From CAZOLI01 sp964580675 (GTDB taxonomy: Bacteria; Planctomycetota; MHYJ01; CAYXQY01), in the NCBI GenBank assembly GCA_964580675.1, contig CAZOLI010000006.1:60149-124148 (forward strand): a DNA stretch of 64,000 bases, in the 5' to 3' direction. How positions within the stretch are numbered: position 1 is the first letter of the stretch; every line of letters begins with the position of its first letter. Positions 17,310 to 26,808 of the stretch are shown piece by piece. Under the pieces are notes generated by a model. The model searched no databases and was not told the DNA's origin. It saw only the letters and a program-made list of their open reading frames with translations. Made by a program: the position numbers and the translations under genes.

Positions 17310-18455
17310 TCAACGTTCATGAATGTCGCTCGAATACGTTCGTCCCCGCCAGCTGGTTGTTCCCCCGAAGGCATCACGGAAAAACGCAAACCACTGGTTG
17401 GCCAGAAGAACCGCCACACCGACTGGATGAAGGAGGGCGGAAAGAACCGGTTGGCGAAACTGAAACACGCCCGCAATTCGTGGAAGATACGAGATCATTG
17501 TGGCCGCTGCCGAAAGATTCCGTACTCCGGGAGAAGCACCAAAAATGAAACCACCGAGGAGAAGCATGGGTGGCAGAATCTGCCCCCCCAGTAGAAAAAG
17601 CGTAAAAAACGGTATGGCCAGCGGTCTCGCCATTCCTTCGGACGCATTTTTGGCCAGCCCAATCCAGGTTTCGACGAATCCCGTGTACATTCGGACGCTG
17701 GCAAGATCGGTAAGATCAACGAGGTCCGTGTACAAACCGGCGCGTCGAAACGCGGCGGGTAGCGTAATGCCATCGTGTTTGGAATGCCGAATCTCACGGT
17801 GTCCTCCGGTCTCTTTGTACGCTTCCGATTCCGTCATCATAAACTGCCCACATCCGGCGGAAAACCCCACCCAGGTTGAATGGCGAAGTGCATATATGGG
17901 AAGAAAACCGAGAAGTGTATACTGAATAAACGGAAGCAGTAATTGTTCCCCAAACGAACTCGTCTCCTGTTCGGGAAATCCTGAAAGAAGTGACGATTTT
18001 CCGTTACGGAGCCGACGGGCCGTCCTCGAAAGGGTCCCCTCACTCAGACGGACGTCCGCGTCGACAAAACACAGGATCTCCCTCTCGGCTTCCCGGGCAA
18101 GCTGCCAGCAGGCGTACTGTTTTCCGGTCCATCCGGACGGCAGTTCGGTTCCCTCAATGAGCTGGACCCGATCGTCCTCCCCGGCATGCTTTTGTACCAG
18201 CCGGGGAGTACCGTCGTCGGAGTTGTCATCGTACACAATAATTTCCAGATCAACGTTTTTGCTTCGACGAATGGAGCGCAGAGTGGGTTCAAGGCGTTCC
18301 TCCTCGTTACGGGCCGGAATGAGGACGGAAACCCCCGGAACTTCATCCGGATCGTCCGATCTGTTTTTCGGGGGACGATACGAAATGGAATTCAGAACCC
18401 AGAGAACGGCCGGTACAGCCGCAAGTACAAGACTGGAGATAGCAAGCCAGATCAT
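17310..18455 (-). CDS. crtQ: Family 2 glycosyltransferase, CrtQ-like
   Basis: Probably attaches a sugar to the carboxylated C30 carotenoid, as CrtQ does in staphyloxanthin synthesis. The 381 residues have one N-terminal membrane segment, then a GT-A domain with S-V-L-I-P-A-R-N-E-E near 44-53, D-D-N-S-D-D-G-T and F-V-D-A-D-V, the DXD equivalent. Hydrophobic C-terminal segments follow from about residue 270, ending in W-R-G-R-T-Y. Hopanoid-associated HpnB-type transferases look similar; the location between crtP and crtN favours CrtQ. Its ATG overlaps the acyltransferase stop (ATGA) with GGAGGTGG upstream, so the genes are translationally coupled. Confidence 0.85.
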   Translation of the reverse strand: MIWLAISSLVLAAVPAVLWVLNSISYRPPKNRSDDPDEVPGVSVLIPARNEEERLEPTLRSIRRSKNVDLEIIVYDDNSDDGTPRLVQKHAGEDDRVQLIEGTELPSGWTGKQYACWQLAREAEREILCFVDADVRLSEGTLSRTARRLRNGKSSLLSGFPEQETSSFGEQLLLPFIQYTLLGFLPIYALRHSTWVGFSAGCGQFMMTESEAYKETGGHREIRHSKHDGITLPAAFRRAGLYTDLVDLTDLASVRMYTGFVETWIGLAKNASEGMARPLAIPFFTLFLLGGQILPPMLLLGGFIFGASPGVRNLSAAATMISYLPRIAGVFQFRQPVLSALLHPVGVAVLLANQWFAFFRDAFGGTTSWRGRTYSSDIHER

Positions 18456-19234
18456 GATTGACCACCTCCGGAACGATTCGAATGTGCTGGCGGACCGAAC
18501 AGCATATTCCGCATGAATTGCCAGGTGGTCTTGACCCGGCCGGCGTCCGGCGCTGCATCCAGAATGGTCAAAAACTGTTCCTCCGCCCGATCCTGATCCG
18601 CCTCAAGCAACGGGTCCAGGACGGAAAGAAGACGTGATTCCAGTAACGCCGTCCAGCGATCCCCCCCGGCGTCCTGATCATCAACGGAAACCGGATCACC
18701 AAACCCGACAAGCACTTCCGGATATTGATGTTCCCAGAAGGAATACGTGAGGGCCAGGGGAATCAACGTTGCGGAACGGTGGCGTGCGGCCAATTTTCCG
18801 AGCCCGGCCTCAAAATTGAGCGGCCGTTTCCGGGCATCAGCAAATTGACCCTGAGGGGTAATCCAGAGAGCATTCCCCGGTTCCTGAAGCACCTCCAGTG
18901 CCACGCGAAGAAACGTCCTGCCACCGGCCGGTGACTCTCTTTCCACACCGAAAAAACCAAGTTTCTTAAAAATACTGTACTTTTCCAGCTGGTCCTGTTC
19001 GATGGGAGCATAATTCGTGTAATCCGTCCAGTATAAATTAATGAGTTCCAGACAGATCAGGGGATCCCACCAGCTCGGGTGATTCAGGTAAAAAATAAGC
19101 GGACCTTCAACCGATTGAGGAACCTCCGCCGGTTCGTACCGTCGTATCGCGTGAAAATACCGTCCGAGATACCAGTGTGTGTACCGGCTGAACATCCGAA
19201 AATACCACGGGTTCACGGTCGGGGCGTTATCCAT
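18452..19234 (-). CDS. PlsC-type acyltransferase, probable CrtO function
   Basis: A 260-residue acyltransferase of the PlsC/LPLAT family. The catalytic H-x4-D box is H-P-S-W-W-D near residues 52-57. A second block with F-G-V-E-R-E near 99 and an acceptor block W-I-T-P-Q-G-Q-F near 133-140 follow, and a later L-I-P-L-A-L marks the end of the core. Its place between crtP and crtQ, with overlapping stops and starts, suggests it adds the fatty acid to the glycosylated carotenoid, the CrtO step of staphyloxanthin. It is unlike Staphylococcus CrtO in family, so the symbol is withheld. The last 50 residues are a poorly conserved Asp/Glu and Gly-rich tail. Confidence 0.85.
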   Translation of the reverse strand: MDNAPTVNPWYFRMFSRYTHWYLGRYFHAIRRYEPAEVPQSVEGPLIFYLNHPSWWDPLICLELINLYWTDYTNYAPIEQDQLEKYSIFKKLGFFGVERESPAGGRTFLRVALEVLQEPGNALWITPQGQFADARKRPLNFEAGLGKLAARHRSATLIPLALTYSFWEHQYPEVLVGFGDPVSVDDQDAGGDRWTALLESRLLSVLDPLLEADQDRAEEQFLTILDAAPDAGRVKTTWQFMRNMLFGPPAHSNRSGGGQS

Positions 19235-19312
19235 AATTCTCCCTTCCTACCTCGACTAAAAACGCTGGATGTGCAAACCGGGCTCGAGGCAACAGGAATT
19301 GTTCCACCCGCA

Positions 19313-20794
19313 TCAGGAAAAGTTCTCCATTATTTCGTCCGCCACGAGCTGACCGCAGAGTGTTACCATCGGCATGCCGGCACCCGGATTCACGCTTCCC
19401 CCGGTAAAGAACAGGTTGTCCAGCAACTCGCTTTTTTTCGGTGCCTTCAGCGCGTTGTTCTTCTGCCGGTCGGAAACCACGCCATAGATGGAGCCCCTGT
19501 GGGAATAGTACATCTGCTGTATATCCGACGGGTAAAGCGTTTGCTCAACAATAACGTGGTCCCGGAGATTCTCCAATCCCATCCGTTCCAGTTTGGAAAG
19601 AAGCCGGTCCTCAAACTGGTCGTATTCTTCCACCGAAAAACCGCCGTCCCGAATATGCGGAATGTGCGGCAGTATTTTCAGATTTTCGCACCCGTCCGGT
19701 GCCAACTCCGGGTCCGTTTTCGCCGGAGCCACCACGTATACCGTGGGATCCGCCGGTAGTTCGTAATCGTGAAACACGGCGTCAAAATGAGCACGAGGAT
19801 CCTCGGAGAAAAAGAAATTATGATGTGCAAGAATGTCGTACGTACGGTCAACCCCCAGGTGCATAACCAATCCCGAACAGGACGGCTCAAATTTTTCCCG
19901 GTAGTCGTCCAGAAACGGAACGTCCTGTTCCACAAGGCGGTCGTACGTGGGAATGACTTCCATGTTGGAAACAACCACGTCTGCCGTGGTCCGTCGATCG
20001 TCCGACAGTTCAATTCCCGTCACGGCTTCACCGTCGGTCGTCAGGCGATGTACTTCCGAATTCAGGTGCAACTCGACGCCGACGTCGTCAAGAAGTTCCC
20101 GGAGGCCCTCCGCAAGGTTATACAGCCCCCCATTTACGTACCATAGTCCATATTCCTGCTGTACGTGAGGAAGCAGGTTCATGACCGCCGGGGCGTCGTA
20201 GGGCGACGAACCCACGTATTTAATGAAGAAATTGAAGATGTCCTGCAGACGCGGATCATCAATATACCGGGTGACACCGTCGTTTACGGTGGAAAAATAA
20301 TCAAACCGAAAAAAGGCGAAGAGCCCGTAATGGAAAACGAAGTCCCAGAACGTATCAAGGCCTTCACTGAAATACCCCTCCTCCGCGACGTTCCAGAGTC
20401 CGTGGGAATAGGAGAGGAACTCCCGGATGTTCTCGATGTGATCGCCGGTCACGACCTCGTTCTTTTGAAGCGTATCATCCAGATCACTGTACAGGTCAAT
20501 CACCGTTCCATCTTCAAACAGTGAGCGCCACTGCAGGTCAAGCTCCTTCAACTCCACGTAATTCCGCAGGGATCGGTCCGCTCTCTGAAACAGGTCACGA
20601 AAAATCCCCGGCAACGTAAGAATTGACGGCCCGAGATCAAAGGAGAACCCCTCCGTTTCATAAATATTTAACTTCCCCCCGATTCGTTCGTTTTTTTCGA
20701 ACAATTCCACATCCCATCCCTCCGCGGCCAGGGAAACGGCGGCTGATATCCCCCCGAGACCCGCTCCAATAACGTAGGCGGTTCGGTTCCCCAC
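19313..20794 (-). CDS. crtP: C30 carotenoid oxygenase, CrtP type
   Basis: An FAD enzyme of the CrtI family that oxidises the terminal methyl of diaponeurosporene or diapolycopene to the aldehyde. The 493 residues start with G-A-G-L-G-G-I-S-A-A at about 9-18 and continue with I-G-G-K-L-N, F-D-L-G-P-S-I-L-T, F-I-K-Y-V-G-S-S-P-Y-D-A-P-A-V, I-S-N-M-E-V-I-P-T-Y (V here for I), A-H-H-N-F-F-F, and the C-terminal G-G-S-V-N-P-G-A-G-M-P-M-V-T-L. These follow Staphylococcus CrtP more closely than CrtN as I recall them. It lies between aldH and the acyltransferase, consistent with the order of reactions. A gap of 78 bases separates it from the next gene. Confidence 0.9.
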   Translation of the reverse strand: MGNRTAYVIGAGLGGISAAVSLAAEGWDVELFEKNERIGGKLNIYETEGFSFDLGPSILTLPGIFRDLFQRADRSLRNYVELKELDLQWRSLFEDGTVIDLYSDLDDTLQKNEVVTGDHIENIREFLSYSHGLWNVAEEGYFSEGLDTFWDFVFHYGLFAFFRFDYFSTVNDGVTRYIDDPRLQDIFNFFIKYVGSSPYDAPAVMNLLPHVQQEYGLWYVNGGLYNLAEGLRELLDDVGVELHLNSEVHRLTTDGEAVTGIELSDDRRTTADVVVSNMEVIPTYDRLVEQDVPFLDDYREKFEPSCSGLVMHLGVDRTYDILAHHNFFFSEDPRAHFDAVFHDYELPADPTVYVVAPAKTDPELAPDGCENLKILPHIPHIRDGGFSVEEYDQFEDRLLSKLERMGLENLRDHVIVEQTLYPSDIQQMYYSHRGSIYGVVSDRQKNNALKAPKKSELLDNLFFTGGSVNPGAGMPMVTLCGQLVADEIMENFS

Positions 20795-20958
20795 AGTGAT
20801 AACGAATAGAACGAAGATGAAAAGAAACGGTGTTTTCGGAATCTTACATCGAATCCGCCGGCAGGAGCCATTTCACGGCCCGGCCGGGACCGGGAACACA
20901 TCTATGGCAGTACCTTAACGGGCAAATTTAACTCTGCGGTGCCTGTGATCGACGCCGT

Positions 20959-22473
20959 TCATTTTAACTCCCCGCGGCATATTTTTCGAAGCAAATGAAG
21001 AATTTCCCGAAGTTTCCTCGGGAACGATTCGTCACCAAACTTCAACCGAACAAGGGACCGCAAACTTTCGTACAGTTTTTGCGTATAGGGATACCAGTGT
21101 ATTTCGTCCTCTTTACTTCCTCCATCCTCCATGATCGAGGTGGTCTGTGTGAATGCATGTAGTCCCTCCGGGCCATGATACCGACCCTGTCCGGAAGCAC
21201 CGGTCCCCCCGAACGGCAGATCCGGATTTCCGATGTTCGTCACGACGTTGTTTATGTAACAGTTCCCGACGTCAAGTCGATCCGCAATCTCCCTCGCCCG
21301 GATTTTGCTTCCACTAAAAACGGAGGCGTTTAATCCGTACGGACTGTCGTTGGCCAGTCGAATCGCCTCATCACGGGCTGAATACGACATGACCCCGAGG
21401 ACCGGTCCAAACGTTTCCTCCTTCATGACCTCCATACTGTGATCAACATTCGTAAGAACAACAGGAGAGATCAGGTTTCCGTCTATGACCACATCCGTCC
21501 GGGCCGTTGCACCCGCCGACAGCGCCGCCTCGATCTGTGATTCCACAATCCGTTTCTGCTGTTCGTCCATAAGAGGTCCCACCTCCGCCTCCGTCCCTGT
21601 TTCCAGACTGGACGTGGCCTGCATCAATGCCTCCAGAAACTGATCGTACACGTCTTCATGCACATAGGCCCGTTCAATGGAAACACACATCTGTCCCGCA
21701 TTGCAGAATGCTCCCCAGGCGGCGGCTTTTGCAGCACGGGAAACATTTGCGTCCGAACAGACAATCATGGGATCCTTGCCGCCAAGTTCCAGATCCACGG
21801 GCACGTGCATCTCGGCCGCTTTCTTCCTAATTTTCACCCCGGTTTCCTTGCTGCCCGTGAAAAATATTTTGTCGGGACCGGCCGAAACAAGCTGTTCCCC
21901 GACCTCCGGACCTCCATCCAGCACCTGAACGAGATGTTCCGGCCCCGCCACCGACGCGAAAAGTTCCCGGAGCCTTTCATTCACTGTTGGGGTCTTTTCG
22001 GAGGGTTTTAACAGAACACTGTTTCCGGCAACGACCGCGGTGAGGGCCGGAACCAAACTGAGCTGAACGGGAAAATTCCACGGGGAGATGACAGCCACGG
22101 CTCCGTAGGGCCACCTCTGAACCCGGGCTTTTTGCCCGAAATAAAGAAAGGGAGAATCACGGCGCTCGTTGGCCAGATATTTCCGTGCGTTCTTCTCGTA
22201 ATAATGAAGTTGATGAACGGTCGTCATCAGGTCCCCGGACAGCACCTCAATCGACGGTCGCCCGGTATCGGTCATGACGGCGTCGACGACGCCTTCCTGA
22301 TTTCTCACAAGGAATTTCCGAACCCGACGCAGGTATCTGGTTCTTCGGGAAATCGTTGTCTCTCCCCAGACCTCCGCCGCTTTTCTCGCCCTGTACAACG
22401 CTTTGTCCGCATACGTTGTTTCCTTCCCGTTACGTGATAATTCACCTATTTCGACCTGGGACGTTTTGTTCAA
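20959..22473 (-). CDS. aldH: Aldehyde dehydrogenase of the carotenoid cluster
   Basis: An NAD(P)-dependent aldehyde dehydrogenase, 504 residues, that here probably converts the carotenoid aldehyde made by CrtP to a carboxylate. The catalytic Cys is in N-A-G-Q-M-C-V near 264-270, the general-base Glu in L-E-L-G-G-K-D-P near 228-235, and the cofactor loop in F-T-G-S-K-E-T-G near 204-211. P-W-N-F-P-V is near 130, and the late N-P-D-L-P-F-G-G-T-G-A-S-G is near 418-430. A basic, hydrophobic C-terminal extension of about 45 residues may bind membrane, as in fatty-aldehyde enzymes. It heads the minus-strand carotenoid group, 164 bases upstream of crtP. Confidence 0.9.
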   Translation of the reverse strand: MNKTSQVEIGELSRNGKETTYADKALYRARKAAEVWGETTISRRTRYLRRVRKFLVRNQEGVVDAVMTDTGRPSIEVLSGDLMTTVHQLHYYEKNARKYLANERRDSPFLYFGQKARVQRWPYGAVAVISPWNFPVQLSLVPALTAVVAGNSVLLKPSEKTPTVNERLRELFASVAGPEHLVQVLDGGPEVGEQLVSAGPDKIFFTGSKETGVKIRKKAAEMHVPVDLELGGKDPMIVCSDANVSRAAKAAAWGAFCNAGQMCVSIERAYVHEDVYDQFLEALMQATSSLETGTEAEVGPLMDEQQKRIVESQIEAALSAGATARTDVVIDGNLISPVVLTNVDHSMEVMKEETFGPVLGVMSYSARDEAIRLANDSPYGLNASVFSGSKIRAREIADRLDVGNCYINNVVTNIGNPDLPFGGTGASGQGRYHGPEGLHAFTQTTSIMEDGGSKEDEIHWYPYTQKLYESLRSLVRLKFGDESFPRKLREILHLLRKICRGELK

Positions 22474-22849
22474 GGTGTGGAGTAAAAATAAGAGGAATAA
22501 TTCAGTGACCGCGATAAATTGGGAAATGAATGCTGGAACCTCATTTCAGGGCTTCGAGGTGGCGGGATGTTCGGACCGAAGAAAACAGCAGCCATTTTTT
22601 TATGTTGGGGTGGTCAGGTCCTTAATTCAAAAAGAAATCACAGATTGAACCCCTGTTTCAACATAAATTTGTCCGGAAAACGGAAGAAGAAATTCGAGAA
22701 TCTTATGATATTCGAGCGGGGATAATATCTGGAAAAAAGAATTAAAACAAAAACGTCCAAACGTTTATTGGAACCTGACTCTTTCGAATGTGTTTTGTAT
22801 AATAACTTGAGTTCAAGATACAGACAAATCAAATTGCAATAGAAAAAGA
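22474..22849. other. 376-base AT-rich intergenic region
   Basis: No gene identified. The region is divergent, between aldH and the helical-repeat gene, and is much richer in A and T than the carotenoid cluster beside it. It contains the promoter at 22775-22803. Confidence 0.4.
22775..22803 (+). promoter_or_regulatory. Promoter of the 22850 gene
   Basis: CTGACT (22775-22780) and a perfect TATAAT (22798-22803) are 17 bases apart, 47 bases upstream of the ATG. Confidence 0.5.
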
Positions 22850-24208
22850 ATGCAAAAACAAAAAAAGATAGGACAAAGAATTTTGTCAACACAGAAATGG
22901 TCGGGATTTTATTTTCAATTCATGTCACTGCTGTTTGGATTTCTAATTTGCATTTCTGGTGGTTTGGAATCATCCACGGGGATACATCCTCGGTTGATGG
23001 AATCACCCCAGGAGAACAGCTCGAATTCCTCAGAACAAACAGTACCGGGTTCCCTTCTCAAGAGATTACAATCTGCCGATAAAAATAAAAACTACAGCAA
23101 AAGCATGTTCCTATTGAGGGAACTTCGTCAAGTACTGGGAAATAAGAACATGCCGGCCGATCAACACCTGTTGGCCATGGAATACATTGCAGATACGTAT
23201 TTCAGCTATTCCCGTTTCTATGAATCTGCACAGGTTTACAGAAGAATGGAAAGCATTGCCCGAAAATATCTTCAAAATCGTCTGCTGGGGTCCGAAAAAC
23301 GGCGCTCATTCGAACAGCGAATCCAGGAATACATGTTTAAAAGATCTCGCTGTTATCTGATTAATTATGATAGGGAAGAGATTCAGAAGGATGAGGAAAT
23401 CGGATTTAAGATAATGAAAAAATTACTTGCTGAATTTCCTCAGGACTCCTATGCAGACCGGTGTCGTTTAGTAATCGGTGACCGGTTCAGGAGAAAAGAT
23501 CAATTCTCAAAAGCAATTAATTTGTTTGAAAAAATTGGCTTCGGCAAGTATTTCAGGAAGGCCACACTAAGAATAAGTGTCACGAACTATATATGGGGGA
23601 AAGAATACAAGTCAAATGGCAATCCAAAAAAGGCAAAAATAAAGTTCCGAAAGGCCCGAAAATATTTGATTCGTTTTTACTGGCTTCAGGAAAAAGAAAT
23701 ATGGCGAAAGACCGGAGATCGTCCTCGTCGGCACATCTCTTTTTTTAACAAATTAATGAACGCGGGTATCGGAGATTCTCTTGGTAATCTCGCAATTCTT
23801 CATCTGTTTGACATTGAACAGTTTTCGGGGGAGCGGGAGAAGGAAATTTACCGCTCTATGCAAACGTCCCTTAAGAAAAAATTGAAGGAGAGGAACGTTA
23901 TATCAGAATTTCTCGATAAAGTGGAAGCAAACCCTTCAAAATCGACCAAAAAGAAAGTGAAACAGAACATAAGGAAAATTGGATCAAAACAGTACGCCAG
24001 AAGAAAAAAAGCGACCCGAACATTACGAAACATGGGGCCCAAAATTGGTCCTCTCCTCAAAGAGGCATTAAACTCGGATCGCGCAGAAATACGCCACAGA
24101 ATCCGATCGGTGTTATTCCTCCTTGCCCTTCAGCATGAAAGGAAAAGGATATTTAAGCAAGTTCGAGAAAGGGTAGAAAATAAAGAGTGGCGGCCAAATT
24201 CTGAATAA
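22850..24208 (+). CDS. Exported helical-repeat (TPR-like) protein with planctomycete HEAT-like C-terminus
   Basis: A 452-residue very basic protein with an N-terminal hydrophobic segment at about residues 20-40 (signal peptide or anchor, followed by I-S-G-G-L-E-S-S). From about residue 65 to 330 it is alpha-helical with TPR-like pairs: Y-F-S-Y-S-R-F-Y-E-S-A-Q-V-Y, Y-A-D-R-C-R-L-V-I, F-S-K-A-I-N-L-F-E-K-I. The C-terminus (about 370-430) carries the short motif A-R-R-K-K-A-T-R-T-L-R-N-M-G-P-K-I-G-P-L-L, also seen in the proteins at 24246-26630 and 41049-42278. It is convergent with the LRR gene. Codon use is AT-richer than the flanking clusters. Function unknown; a protein-binding scaffold is plausible. 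Confidence 0.75.
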   Translation: MQKQKKIGQRILSTQKWSGFYFQFMSLLFGFLICISGGLESSTGIHPRLMESPQENSSNSSEQTVPGSLLKRLQSADKNKNYSKSMFLLRELRQVLGNKNMPADQHLLAMEYIADTYFSYSRFYESAQVYRRMESIARKYLQNRLLGSEKRRSFEQRIQEYMFKRSRCYLINYDREEIQKDEEIGFKIMKKLLAEFPQDSYADRCRLVIGDRFRRKDQFSKAINLFEKIGFGKYFRKATLRISVTNYIWGKEYKSNGNPKKAKIKFRKARKYLIRFYWLQEKEIWRKTGDRPRRHISFFNKLMNAGIGDSLGNLAILHLFDIEQFSGEREKEIYRSMQTSLKKKLKERNVISEFLDKVEANPSKSTKKKVKQNIRKIGSKQYARRKKATRTLRNMGPKIGPLLKEALNSDRAEIRHRIRSVLFLLALQHERKRIFKQVRERVENKEWRPNSE

Positions 24209-24245
24209 CATTCCCGGAACAATTAATTCGCTTCACCGTTAGGGC

Positions 24246-26630
24246 CTACTCCTGGTCGTACCGAGACATTAAATTCCGGATCGAAAGAGTCCGCAATAAC
24301 TTTCGTATCTGTTTCCTTTTTTTCGGAATCGACGAATTCCGTTTCCTGTACAGGACCGGGTAAATTTTCATCCCCATAGATTGCAGTTGCTTACGTGCAC
24401 GGTTTCGTTTTCGGGTATCTTCAGCTTCCAATTTTGTTATCAGTTTTTTGGCCCGATTTTTCTGTTGCTCCGTAATTCCATTGTTTGAAGTCTGTCGATT
24501 TCTTATGGATTTAAACAGGTCGTTCCAGTTAATTTTGCTTTTCGCCTCGTTCTTTATATCCGAAATTAGTTTATGATGTTTGTGTTTTTTACTTTCGATC
24601 TGGTTGAGCAATTGTTTCGTAATCATGTAACAAAGGGCGGGTTCGGATGACAGGAAGTTTCTCTTAATGGCATATATCCAACTCGAATCTTCCAGAATTT
24701 GCTCTTTTTTGCCCAGCAGATACCGAACTTCGGGATGCTCCGGAACTTTTCCTTTCGATCCAAATTTTGTCCGCAGATGTCGAAGGTATGGAAGGACCTT
24801 TTTCGTATCCAATTTACGTAACTCAATTCGACGAAGATTCCGCAGAGAAATAAGGTTTGTACAACCGTTTAAAGTTACGTTCGAGTGGTCAAGATTTAGT
24901 ACATTCAATTCTTCTAATGACGAGAGGTATTTTAAATCTTCTATGGATATTCTGGCTCCTTCTGCATGGAGCTGCCTCAACCGTTTCAGATTCTGAAGAT
25001 GACGAAAACCATCGCCTGAAACTTTTATTGGTCTATATACCGTTAAGGTTAATAAGTTTTGAAGCTTTCCCAGAGACTTCATTCCCTGGTCGGTGATATC
25101 AATACCATCAAACCGTAAAAATGAAAGATTGATCAACGCCTCGAGGTGTTTCATGCCCTCGTCACTCAATTGAACATCCAACAAATCCAGATATTGGAGA
25201 TTCGTTAATTTTTTGAAGCGCTGAAATGCACCCTCCGATATTCGGGTGTTGGCCAATGACAGACTTCGAAGGTTTGAGAGTGAAGAGAGGAATCCGAAAT
25301 CTTCATTGGATATATTGGTCAACGACAGGTTTAAATTAACAACGTTCTCGAAATTTTCTAACGGTGCAAAGTCATCGACCGACATCCTCATGATTTTTAG
25401 TCGTCGAAGGTTTTTCAATGAACTGATTGTTTTCAGGTTAAGGGATTTATTCACAGTACTAACCGTATTTTGGCCCTGTAATCTCAGTGTATTCAAGTCC
25501 GAAAGTGATTTTAGATGTCTTAAACCCTTGCCTTCACACTTCTTTACCGTAATTGATACGTAACGCAGAGAGGATAGGGATCGGAGAAACTTTAAGGTTT
25601 TTGAGTTCAGATTTGGTGTGTATATATTCAGATAATTTAACCGGGGAAATGATGGGAGTTTTTGCAGGTTATTTGATGATATTTGTCTGTTATTCAAACT
25701 AAGCATTTCCAGCTTTTTTAGGTTTTTTAGATGGTGCAGCTCATTTCCATTGACCACTGTGTCCGAAAGATCCAGGGATGATAAGGACGTGAGCTTCTTT
25801 AGGTGTTTTAGTCCGCTGCTGGAAATTTCAGTATGATATAAACGGAGACCCGTAAGATTCGGCAGAGATTGAAGAAACACCAGTCCCGCATTGGAAATTT
25901 TTGTGACGGAGATATCCAGGTATCTGAGGGTGGAAATAGAAGAAATATACCGCAAACCCGTATCCGTTATTTTTGTATTTAAATGATCCCCACCGGTGAC
26001 ATCCAGGTAAACAAGGTTTTCCAGACTTCTTAAATGTTTTAAACCCGCATCCGTAAAACTGTTAGTTTGAAGAACCAGGCAACGAAGTTTGGACATGTTC
26101 GACAGGCGTTTTAGGTCCCTGTCTGATATCCCGGACCCCGAAAGATGAAGAGAGGTTACGCTGGAGCCAGAGGTTAATTCTTTCCATTGTGCTTTCGATG
26201 GGGTTTCGGAGAAGGAATACCATTGCAATTTTTTCCCGTCAACCTTATGCGGGACATTGTTCCAGGTCCCAAGCCTCGCTCCATATGGTTCACCGTTCAG
26301 ATAAAGAATATGTTTCTTAAATTGAAATCTGAGCCGATCGAGCTTTTTGTACTCGTGAATAAGACCGATCGATGGAATGCGGATAATATCTCCCGGCTCA
26401 AGCCACACATCAAGCGGTAACCGGCCAATATGATGATCGTTTACCTTTACTCGTTTCACAGTCCCCGGTAAAGATATATGGACTTTCCGTTCCTTCTTCT
26501 GATTCCCCGCCGGTCTTTCTTTTGACTGCGCCGGTAATCGGAGGGGAATGAGATTCAGTACAATTACGAAAACAACAAAAAAGATAGTTCCTGTAAGTTG
26601 TTTTGTCCAGTGTTCCTGCATGATTTTCAT
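24246..26630 (-). CDS. Exported leucine-rich repeat protein
   Basis: About 794 residues. After a signal segment (residues 10-30) comes an N-terminal domain of roughly 125 residues, which resembles a short carbohydrate-binding or PEGA-like module (V-K-R-V-K-V-N-D-H-H-I-G-R-L-P-L). Then come about 19 leucine-rich repeats of 23-29 residues, consensus L-x-x-L-x-L-x-x-T-x-I-S-x-x-G-L-x-x-L-x-x-L, between about residues 130 and 610. A helical basic tail ends in the same HEAT-like motif as its neighbours (A-R-K-Q-L-Q-S-M-G-M-K-I-Y-P-V-L). The frame runs to a TTG at 26642; the ATG at 26630 is preferred because AAGGAG precedes it closely. It follows the ECF sigma/anti-sigma genes on the same strand and is likely under their control. 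Confidence 0.85.
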   Translation of the reverse strand: MKIMQEHWTKQLTGTIFFVVFVIVLNLIPLRLPAQSKERPAGNQKKERKVHISLPGTVKRVKVNDHHIGRLPLDVWLEPGDIIRIPSIGLIHEYKKLDRLRFQFKKHILYLNGEPYGARLGTWNNVPHKVDGKKLQWYSFSETPSKAQWKELTSGSSVTSLHLSGSGISDRDLKRLSNMSKLRCLVLQTNSFTDAGLKHLRSLENLVYLDVTGGDHLNTKITDTGLRYISSISTLRYLDISVTKISNAGLVFLQSLPNLTGLRLYHTEISSSGLKHLKKLTSLSSLDLSDTVVNGNELHHLKNLKKLEMLSLNNRQISSNNLQKLPSFPRLNYLNIYTPNLNSKTLKFLRSLSSLRYVSITVKKCEGKGLRHLKSLSDLNTLRLQGQNTVSTVNKSLNLKTISSLKNLRRLKIMRMSVDDFAPLENFENVVNLNLSLTNISNEDFGFLSSLSNLRSLSLANTRISEGAFQRFKKLTNLQYLDLLDVQLSDEGMKHLEALINLSFLRFDGIDITDQGMKSLGKLQNLLTLTVYRPIKVSGDGFRHLQNLKRLRQLHAEGARISIEDLKYLSSLEELNVLNLDHSNVTLNGCTNLISLRNLRRIELRKLDTKKVLPYLRHLRTKFGSKGKVPEHPEVRYLLGKKEQILEDSSWIYAIKRNFLSSEPALCYMITKQLLNQIESKKHKHHKLISDIKNEAKSKINWNDLFKSIRNRQTSNNGITEQQKNRAKKLITKLEAEDTRKRNRARKQLQSMGMKIYPVLYRKRNSSIPKKRKQIRKLLRTLSIRNLMSRYDQE

Positions 26631-26638
26631 ATGCTCCT

Positions 26639-26722
26639 TCAAAACGTAGGGTTATCCTTTTCTTTCATACTCTCCAGTACATCTTGGTGAAATTCATCCT
26701 CGGCAATGCTTTTTATATTCAT
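26639..26722 (-). CDS. Possible 27-residue ORF between anti-sigma and LRR genes
   Basis: A 27-codon frame starting ATG at 26722, with a purine-rich GGGAGGG about a dozen bases upstream. Its TGA ends 8 bases before the LRR ATG, so its end overlaps the LRR ribosome site. The peptide begins M-N-I-K-S-I-A-E-D-E and is hydrophilic, acidic then basic. No family recognised. The tight fit and ribosome site support it; chance cannot be excluded. Confidence 0.35.
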   Translation of the reverse strand: MNIKSIAEDEFHQDVLESMKEKDNPTF

Positions 26723-26808
26723 CCGTTCCGTTTCCCTCCCTGAAAACTGAAGAGCAGCGTCCACAAATGAGTTTTCATTTGTTTGTCCGAATCAAAGATG
26801 AAAACCTT

